Source: Pelistega ratti (GTDB lineage: Bacteria > Pseudomonadota > Gammaproteobacteria > Burkholderiales > Burkholderiaceae_B). From it: a DNA stretch of 64,000 nt. The stretch is from NCBI RefSeq assembly GCF_009833965.1, contig NZ_CP047165.1, positions 62,001 to 126,000 of the forward strand. Reading direction: 5' to 3'. Of this stretch, positions 54,965 to 61,423 are shown piece after piece. Position 1 is the stretch's first letter; the number at the start of each line of letters is the position of its first letter. A model generated the notes under the pieces. The model did no database searches and was not told where the DNA came from. It worked only from the letters and a program-made list of their open reading frames with translations. A program made the translations under genes and the position numbers.

Positions 54965-55921
54965 ATTAACGTCCTGTTTATTATTGATCCTATTGCTTCA
55001 TTAAAAGCCTATAAGGATAGCTCTGTGGCAATGATGTATGCCCTTCAAGCAAGAGGACATCAGCTTTTTATTACTGAACCACAACATTTATATATCCGTA
55101 ATCAGGTATTTGCTACGGTACAAGCGATTCAAGTACGTGATGGAGCAGACTTAACACAGCATGACTGGTGGCAATATAGTGGGGAATCAATAGAGCGTAA
55201 CTTAGCCGATTTTGATGCGGTACTTATGCGTAAAGATCCGCCCTTTGATATGGAGTATGCTTATACTTGTCATCTATTAGCCTATGCTGAGAAATTTGGT
55301 GCAAAAGTCTTTAATAAAGGGGATGCTATCCTAACGCATTCTGAAAAACTGACAATTACCGAGTTTGCTCAATTTACTTCGCCTACTTTGGTTACCCGTG
55401 ATATGAAACGTATCCGTGCATTCCATCAGGAGCATCAGGATGTTGTTGTGAAACCATTAGATGGTATGGGTGGTTCGGGTATTTTTCGTCTTCAGCCGAA
55501 AGAACCCAATTTAGGCTCTATCTTGGAGCTGTTATCACGCAATGGGCAACAGACAATTATGGCACAACGCTATATTCCTGATATTGTCAAAGGGGATAAG
55601 CGAATTTTAGTCATTAATGGTCAGCCTATTCCCTATTGTTTAGCTCGTATTCCATTAGCCGGTGAAACACGCGGTAATTTGGCAGCAGGTGGACGCGGAG
55701 TGGCGCAGCCTTTAAGTGAAAGAGACTGGGAAATTGCCAACACTTTAGCACCACAATTGAGAGAGCGAGGACTCTTTCTGGTGGGTTTAGATGTGATTGG
55801 TGATTATTTAACAGAGGTTAATGTAACAAGCCCTACGTGTTTTGTAGAAATTACTGAACAGACTGATTTTCATGTAGCCAACTTTTTTGTTGAGCAACTT
55901 GAAAAAGTACTTGGTGTTTAA
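54965..55921 (+). CDS. gshB: Glutathione synthetase, probable AUU start codon
   Basis: The ATP-grasp enzyme (318 aa from 54965) joins gamma-glutamylcysteine and glycine. AAGGAG at 54952-54957 lies 7 bases before ATT 54965, giving (M)NVLFIIDPIASLKAYKDSS, which matches GshB N-termini (Bordetella has VLFIIDP and LKAYKDSS). The first ATG/GTG codon (GTG 55025) would remove the first strand of the fold and lies 67 bases from the Shine-Dalgarno. Motifs include MRKDPPFDMEY, VVKPLDGMGGSGIF, IPLAGETRGNLAAGG and TEVNVTSPTCF. The gene sits just after infC, whose product discriminates against AUU. An EIIA(Man)-type gene follows after 1 base. Confidence 0.9.
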   Translation: MNVLFIIDPIASLKAYKDSSVAMMYALQARGHQLFITEPQHLYIRNQVFATVQAIQVRDGADLTQHDWWQYSGESIERNLADFDAVLMRKDPPFDMEYAYTCHLLAYAEKFGAKVFNKGDAILTHSEKLTITEFAQFTSPTLVTRDMKRIRAFHQEHQDVVVKPLDGMGGSGIFRLQPKEPNLGSILELLSRNGQQTIMAQRYIPDIVKGDKRILVINGQPIPYCLARIPLAGETRGNLAAGGRGVAQPLSERDWEIANTLAPQLRERGLFLVGLDVIGDYLTEVNVTSPTCFVEITEQTDFHVANFFVEQLEKVLGV

Positions 55922-55922
55922 G

Positions 55923-56339
55923 ATGAACACATTAATTATTGTTATTGCACATACACCATTAGCATCCGCCTTAAAAGAGGTAGCAATGCATGTTTTTGAG
56001 GCAGCAAAAGAAATAATGGTGTATGACATTAAACCTGATGATGCTCCAGAAGAAATTCAGACAAACATTATGCAGGATATACAACAATATGAAGCAGTAG
56101 ATCAGGTGCTAGTACTGGGAGATTTAGTGGGATCGACACCTGCCAATATTGGTGTCAAAGTCGCTCAATTATTAAATCAACAAGGTATTAATAGTGAGTT
56201 TTTTAGCGGTACTAATGTCTGTATGTTGCTTAATGCCGTCTGTTATAGAAGCTTGCCTTTGGATGCGTTAGAAGCCAAAATTCTTGAGGGTGGGCAAAAA
56301 GGAATGAAATCGATTGATTGTACTTGTCAATCATCATAG
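55923..56339 (+). CDS. PTS EIIA component, mannose family
   Basis: The 138-aa protein matches EIIA(Man) domains. The phosphorylated His is H10 in IVIAHTPLA, with a later LGDLVGSTPANIG segment. It starts one base after the gshB stop, and HPr follows 27 bases downstream. In Burkholderiales this EIIA is found with HPr and EI but without sugar permease components, and it is thought to regulate rather than transport. No EIIB or EIIC is seen in the window. Confidence 0.9.
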   Translation: MNTLIIVIAHTPLASALKEVAMHVFEAAKEIMVYDIKPDDAPEEIQTNIMQDIQQYEAVDQVLVLGDLVGSTPANIGVKVAQLLNQQGINSEFFSGTNVCMLLNAVCYRSLPLDALEAKILEGGQKGMKSIDCTCQSS

Positions 56340-56366
56340 TATTTAGTAAGTTTTTGAGGTGGCTTT

Positions 56367-56642
56367 ATGCCTTCAGTAGATATTGAAATTAGTAATCGTT
56401 TAGGTTTGCACGCACGAGCAGCGTCAAAATTGACGCAGTTAGCGTCTAGCTTTAGCAGTGAAATTTTTATTTCTAAGTCGCAACAGCAACAACGTGTTAA
56501 TGCAAAAAGTATTATGGGTGTTATGTTGCTCGCAGCAGGGAAAGGAATGACTGTGACAGTGGACGCTGAGGGAGAAGATGCAGAAGAAGCCTTAAAAGCG
56601 ATTAAAGCATTATTTGATGACCGATTTGGTGAGCCTGATTAA
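56367..56642 (+). CDS. ptsH: Phosphocarrier protein HPr
   Basis: The 91-aa protein has the active-site His15 in RLGLHARAA and Ser48 in AKSIMGVM, the position that HPr kinase/phosphatase modifies in many beta-proteobacteria. It carries phosphate from enzyme I to EIIA(Man). A terminator follows, and ptsI lies 1.7 kb away beyond an aldehyde dehydrogenase gene. Confidence 0.96.
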   Translation: MPSVDIEISNRLGLHARAASKLTQLASSFSSEIFISKSQQQQRVNAKSIMGVMLLAAGKGMTVTVDAEGEDAEEALKAIKALFDDRFGEPD

Positions 56643-56691
56643 TAAAGGGTTTATCAGGTATTATTTTGCGTATAAGTTGTAATAATAAAGG

Positions 56692-56718
56692 TGGCATATT
56701 GTTTAATATGCCATTTTT
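56692..56718 (+). terminator. Terminator of the gshB-EIIA-ptsH unit
   Basis: Perfect 9-bp stem TGGCATATT (56692-56700) with AATATGCCA (56705-56713), a GTTT loop and a T run. It ends the transcript before the aldehyde dehydrogenase. Confidence 0.9.
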
Positions 56719-56755
56719 ATTGAGAGGAAAAACCATTTAATAAGGATATTATCGT

Positions 56756-58237
56756 ATGAAAACAGTAGAGCAAGTTTTTGAAGCCGCCCGTCAAGCGAAG
56801 TTATGGGCAGGTCATCTTATTCCACAGCATCCTTCTACTCATCATCAACTGGAAAATCGTACCCAGATTGATAATACCTTGATTGGTTATATGGCTGATG
56901 GTAATGAGGTGGATATTGATGTTGCTGTTAAAGCAGCAAGGGATTGTTTTGATAAAGGGGAGTGGTCACAATCCTCACCTAGTCATCGCCGGGAAGTTAT
57001 TTTACGGTGGGCTTCACTTGTTAAACAGCATTCGGAGGAAATTGCTGCGTTAGACTGTATTGATGCAGGTAAACCTATTACAGAATGTTTAACGATTGAC
57101 ATGCCTGCGACATTGGAAACATTTTACTTTTATGCAGAATGTATTGATAAGCATTTTGGTAAAGTAGTTCCTACAGATAGTAATGCTTTAGGATTAATTG
57201 TATATGAACCAATTGGTGTGGTTGGTGCGGTATTACCATGGAATTTTCCTGCTCAGATGTTTGCATGGAAAGTATTACCAGCATTAGCAGCAGGTAATTC
57301 AGTTATTGTTAAACCAGCTGAACAGACCTCATTAAGTGCTTACCGTTTAGTACAGCTAGCACATGAGGCAGGTATCCCAGAAGGAGCATTAACACTTGTT
57401 TGTGGTCTTGGAGAAAAAGTAGGTAAAGCACTTGGTTTACACCATGATGTGGATATGGTGGCATTTACAGGTTCTACAGAAGTAGGACGTTATTTTTTAG
57501 AATATTCGGCTAAAAGTAACCTAAAAGAAATTGTATTGGAGTGTGGTGGTAAAAGTCCCCAAATTGTGTTTGAAGATGCGGATATAGATAAGGCTGTTCC
57601 TTCTATACTTGCAGCTGCTTTTTGGAATATGAGTGAGAATTGTAGCTGTGGATCTCGTCTGATTGTAGATACTCGTATTAAACCGTTATTACTAGAAAAG
57701 CTCAAACAAGGGCTACAACAATGGAAAATAGGAGATCCTCGTTTACCTGAAAATAATTTAGGTCCTTTAGTAGAAAAAGTACATTTTGATAAAGTAATGC
57801 ACTATATGCTAATGGCAGAAAAAGAAGGGGCTAAGTGTGTGATAGGTGGAAATGCTTTGTCTCATATGGGGAGTGGCTGGTATATTGAACCGACGGTTTT
57901 TGATGAGGTTACGGCAGATATGACGCTTTTTAAAGAGGAGGTCTTTGGCCCTATTTTAGCAGTAACAAGTTTTACAACTGAAGAACAAGCAATAGCCTTA
58001 GCTAATCAATCAGATTATGGTTTAGCGGCTTATTTTTATACCAGTAATATTCATCGAGCACACCGTGTTGCCCGACAACTCAAAGCAGGTACAGTGGCTG
58101 TTAATGGTTTTTCTGAGGGAAGTATTGCAACTCCTTTTGGTGGATATAAGCAATCTGGTTTTGGGGGTAGAGATAAAGGAATAGAAGCACTTGAGCAATA
58201 TCTTCAAACAAAAACGATTTGGTTTGTTGAATCCTAA
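56756..58237 (+). CDS. Aldehyde dehydrogenase (PuuC-like)
   Basis: This 493-aa NAD(P)-dependent aldehyde dehydrogenase is closest in pattern to the gamma-glutamyl-aminobutyraldehyde/betaine-aldehyde type. The N-fixing PWNFPAQM is present, as are VKPAEQT, the nucleotide loop FTGSTEVG, the general-base Glu in LECGGKSP (E262) and the catalytic Cys in SENCSCGSR (C296). The segment after it has a second Cys, which is not usual. AAGGA precedes the ATG. The gene sits between ptsH and ptsI with a terminator before it, so it is its own unit. Substrate cannot be read from sequence. Confidence 0.92.
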   Translation: MKTVEQVFEAARQAKLWAGHLIPQHPSTHHQLENRTQIDNTLIGYMADGNEVDIDVAVKAARDCFDKGEWSQSSPSHRREVILRWASLVKQHSEEIAALDCIDAGKPITECLTIDMPATLETFYFYAECIDKHFGKVVPTDSNALGLIVYEPIGVVGAVLPWNFPAQMFAWKVLPALAAGNSVIVKPAEQTSLSAYRLVQLAHEAGIPEGALTLVCGLGEKVGKALGLHHDVDMVAFTGSTEVGRYFLEYSAKSNLKEIVLECGGKSPQIVFEDADIDKAVPSILAAAFWNMSENCSCGSRLIVDTRIKPLLLEKLKQGLQQWKIGDPRLPENNLGPLVEKVHFDKVMHYMLMAEKEGAKCVIGGNALSHMGSGWYIEPTVFDEVTADMTLFKEEVFGPILAVTSFTTEEQAIALANQSDYGLAAYFYTSNIHRAHRVARQLKAGTVAVNGFSEGSIATPFGGYKQSGFGGRDKGIEALEQYLQTKTIWFVES

Positions 58238-58379
58238 AAGAAAAGAGGGTGTAGTATAAAAGTTATAGGTACTGCTTTTATGCTTCTTATCAATTTTACC
58301 TATCAGTTAATGTTATACTGAAAACCATTTTTTAAGTTAGTATTTTTTAGTATCAATTTTAGTCAGTATAGGTTAGGTA

Positions 58380-60137
58380 ATGCAGTATAATGCGGTAGAA
58401 AATACAGGAATGGTTGCTTTACATGGAAAAGGTGTCGCCAAAGGAATTGCCATAGGTCGTGCACTAGTAATGGGGGCAGCATTATTAGAAGTTAATCATC
58501 ACCTTGTTTCTGCTGAAGATATTGAATATGAATGTCATCGTTTAGAGCATGCCTTACAAACAGTTGCCGAAGACTTAGACTATATTAAAAATAATCTCCC
58601 TGACGATGCACCGATAGAGTTAGCCCCCTTACTAACGGTGCATAGCTTGCTGGTAGCAGATCCTTTATTAGCCAGTGAAACAAAAAATATTATTAGAGTA
58701 CGTCGTTATAATGCAGAGTGGGCGATTTCGACTCAAGGGCAAATGTTATCAGATCAGTTTGCTCAAATGGAAGATGAGTATTTACGGGAACGTGCCAGTG
58801 ATGTGAATCAAGTCATCGAACGAGTATTATCCGTTTTATCAGGAGTTAAAAGTTTTGATATTCAGAATTTACCAACACATAATGAGGATGACTTACCGTA
58901 TGTTGTGGTAGCACACGATATATCCCCTGCGGATATGCTTAAATTAAGAGAAAAGCATTTTGCAGCCTTTATTACAGATGCAGGTGGTCCTACTTCGCAC
59001 ACGGCTATTGTTGCTAGAAGTATGAATGTCCCTGCGGTTGTTGGTATGAAAAATGTACGTTCTATGGTGAACGACCATGAACTCTTAATTGTGGATGGTG
59101 AAGCGGGTCTTGTACTGATTAATCCATCTCCTTTAGTGGTTGAACAATACCGTTCTAAACAACGTCAGCAAGAAGCAGAACGTGAGTTTATATTACGCCA
59201 TAAAGATGAACCAGCCATTACATTAGATGGTATTGCTATTGATATAGAGGCTAATATTGAATCCCCTGAAGAAGCCAAAATGGCTATTGAAATGGGGGCG
59301 GCAGGTATTGGCTTATACCGTAGTGAGTTTTTATTTATGAACAGAGATTCGCTACCGAGTGAAGAAGAACAATATGAGGCCTATTCTTCTGTTTTAAAAA
59401 TAATGGGTGATAAGCCTGTAACCATTCGGACACTTGATATAGGCTCAGATAAAACATTGAATAATGAAGCAACTGTAGCGGTAAACCCTGCGTTAGGATT
59501 ACGGGCGGTTCGTTATTGTTTAGCTAATCCAGATATGTTTATGACCCAATTAAGGGCAATGTTGCGTGCTTCAGCGCATGGTTACTTACGCATTCTTGTA
59601 CCTATGATTTCACATTTGCATGAGGTAACAGAGGTTAAGCGTTATTTACTACAAGCTCGCCAAGAGTTAGTTGCAGAGGGTTATTCTATTGGTGAAAAAA
59701 TTGAGTTAGGAGCAATGGTAGAAATTCCTGCCATTGCTATTGCGATAGAGCCTTTCTTGAAAGAATTAGATTTTGTATCTATTGGAACAAATGATTTGAT
59801 TCAATATACCTTAGCAGTCGATAGGGTAGATGATGAAGTGGTTAATCTTTATGATGCTGTCCATCCTGCTGTGATTCGTCTTATTCATAATACCATTCAA
59901 GCTGGTGATAGGGCTGGGAAGATGGTTTGTGTCTGTGGTGAAATGGCAGGTGATGTTGACTATACAAGATTATTACTTGGTTTAGGTTTAAAGAGTTTTT
60001 CGATGCACCCCCAACATATTCCTGATGTTAAACAAATTGTTCGTCATTCGCATACCAATACGTTAAAAACCAAAGTAGCGGCTACTTTAAACTATGGTGA
60101 AGCGATTAATTTAAATATGGTTAATGCGGCAGTATAA
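58380..60137 (+). CDS. ptsI: Phosphoenolpyruvate-protein phosphotransferase (PTS enzyme I)
   Basis: The 585-aa enzyme takes phosphate from PEP to HPr. The phospho-His is in GGPTSHTAIVAR (H207). The PEP-binding region follows, with GIGLYRSEFLFM, RTLDIGSDK, GTNDLIQYTLAVDR and the active-site Cys in VCVCGEMAGD. It is longer at the N-terminus than E. coli EI. It is cut off from ptsH by the aldehyde dehydrogenase gene; TATACT at 58314-58319 could be the -10 of its own promoter, with no good -35. The start could also be ATG 58410, which has AGGA almost directly before it. Confidence 0.95.
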   Translation: MQYNAVENTGMVALHGKGVAKGIAIGRALVMGAALLEVNHHLVSAEDIEYECHRLEHALQTVAEDLDYIKNNLPDDAPIELAPLLTVHSLLVADPLLASETKNIIRVRRYNAEWAISTQGQMLSDQFAQMEDEYLRERASDVNQVIERVLSVLSGVKSFDIQNLPTHNEDDLPYVVVAHDISPADMLKLREKHFAAFITDAGGPTSHTAIVARSMNVPAVVGMKNVRSMVNDHELLIVDGEAGLVLINPSPLVVEQYRSKQRQQEAEREFILRHKDEPAITLDGIAIDIEANIESPEEAKMAIEMGAAGIGLYRSEFLFMNRDSLPSEEEQYEAYSSVLKIMGDKPVTIRTLDIGSDKTLNNEATVAVNPALGLRAVRYCLANPDMFMTQLRAMLRASAHGYLRILVPMISHLHEVTEVKRYLLQARQELVAEGYSIGEKIELGAMVEIPAIAIAIEPFLKELDFVSIGTNDLIQYTLAVDRVDDEVVNLYDAVHPAVIRLIHNTIQAGDRAGKMVCVCGEMAGDVDYTRLLLGLGLKSFSMHPQHIPDVKQIVRHSHTNTLKTKVAATLNYGEAINLNMVNAAV

Positions 60138-60171
60138 GGGATTTGGGATAAATAGTAGGGGTATATGTCTT

Positions 60172-60417
60172 ATGCAAAAACGGTTATTGCTTGTAATAGG
60201 TAGTGTATTATTCAGTGCTTGTTCATTTATTCTCTATGAGGAGGATGATGTGCATTATATGCAAAGTTGTCAGGGGATAGAATGTACGCATCTGTTGGCA
60301 CAATTTAAAACACAATGTTTACAGGAGCAAAAGGGAGAGATAATCGAACAAGTGGAAAAAAGCTCCTATGTAGGCTTACAATGTCGCCCACCTAAAAAAG
60401 CAGAAGAAAAGAAATAG
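60172..60417 (+). CDS. Small putative lipoprotein, unknown function
   Basis: The product is 81 aa from ATG 60172 (AGGGG 10 bases upstream). It has a lipoprotein signal (MQKRLLLVIGSVLFSAC, Cys17), then an acidic stretch (YEEDDVHY). Three further Cys (SCQGIEC, QC) and a basic C-terminus (PPKKAEEKK) follow. No family is recognised. It follows ptsI by 34 bases and may be co-transcribed. Confidence 0.65.
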   Translation: MQKRLLLVIGSVLFSACSFILYEEDDVHYMQSCQGIECTHLLAQFKTQCLQEQKGEIIEQVEKSSYVGLQCRPPKKAEEKK

Positions 60418-60754
60418 GGCTATATTTTGCTGGTAAAATGTATTTTATTATTAATGGTTTTCTATGGATGATGAATAATTGCTCTATTGAGTAATGACTA
60501 AGTATCAATATTTATTACTATAAAATACTTAATATTTAACATAACAAAAATATAATAGGAATTTGTAGAGAAATAATATAAATCCCTTACTGATACTAAA
60601 TAGTAAAATGAGTGACTAATTGGTTTATAAATCTATTAATTTCTTGTCATTTATCTTGTATTTAGCAAATTATTTTCTTGCGAATAGGGAATATCAATAT
60701 AAACTACTTCTTCCAAAAAATGAAAGAAGTAGTTATCTAACTAGTATTCTGTAA
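60418..60754. other. Non-coding region between the small lipoprotein and the LOG gene
   Basis: About 340 AT-rich bases without a gene. A perfect 11-bp stem AACTACTTCTT (60702-60712) with AAGAAGTAGTT (60724-60734) lies 20 bases from the stop of the LOG gene and is probably its 3' hairpin, though no long U-tract follows on that strand. Confidence 0.6.
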
Positions 60755-61423
60755 TTAGTAAAGACCTATAGAGTGAGGCTGTGTTTTATTTTGCTCATAA
60801 GATTGAACAACAATATCAATAACTTCTGTAGGATCATCTGTAATAGAGTATAAACCCCTATCTTGAGGAGAAATATACTGATGACTAACAAGACTTTGAT
60901 TAATAAAATCTAATAAACCTTGCCAAAATGCTTTACCTACAAAAATAACAGGTGCTTTATGGGCTTTACCCGTTTGAATTAAAGTTAATGCTTCAAATAA
61001 TTCATCTAAAGTCCCAAATCCACCGGGCATAATAATATATGCCCAACTATTCATAAAGAAAGTTGTTTTACGCGAAGTAAAATAGTTAAAATATAAACTA
61101 TGAGATAGGTAGGGATTATTTTGAGTTTCAAAGGGAAGATTAATATTTAATCCTATACTTGTACCGCCTGCTTCGTGGCAGCCCTTATTAGCTGCTTCCA
61201 TAATCCCTGGGCCACCACCTGTTATAATACTAAAACCTGCTTCAGCTAATTTTTTACTAATTTCTATTGCTTTAGTGTAATAGAGGCTGTCGGGTTTTGT
61301 TCTGGCACTGCCAAAAATACTAACGGCATTGGATACCTCATGTAGTGCGGCTGCCGCTGTAGAAAGCTCTTGTGAAATTTCTTTAATTTGTCCTTGAATA
61401 GTAGATGCTCTTAAATCAATCAT
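60755..61423 (-). CDS. LOG family protein (nucleoside 5'-monophosphate phosphoribohydrolase fold)
   Basis: The 222-aa Rossmann-like protein of the LOG/TIGR00730 family has the motifs GSARTKPD, GGGPGIMEAANKG and PGGFGTLDELFEALTLIQTGK, the last holding the catalytic Glu and Arg/Lys set. Family members release cytokinin bases or hydrolyse AMP-type nucleotides; the bacterial role is often unclear. Its start ATG (61423-61421) shares two bases with the polA ATG (61422-61424) on the other strand. The Shine-Dalgarno (AAGG about 11 bases away) lies inside polA. Confidence 0.9.
   Translation of the reverse strand: MIDLRASTIQGQIKEISQELSTAAAALHEVSNAVSIFGSARTKPDSLYYTKAIEISKKLAEAGFSIITGGGPGIMEAANKGCHEAGGTSIGLNINLPFETQNNPYLSHSLYFNYFTSRKTTFFMNSWAYIIMPGGFGTLDELFEALTLIQTGKAHKAPVIFVGKAFWQGLLDFINQSLVSHQYISPQDRGLYSITDDPTEVIDIVVQSYEQNKTQPHSIGLY

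Noticed and set aside
55025..55921. gshB starting at GTG 55025
   Set aside because: It removes the conserved first strand (VLFIIDP) and lies 67 bases from the only good Shine-Dalgarno. AUU 54965 fits better.
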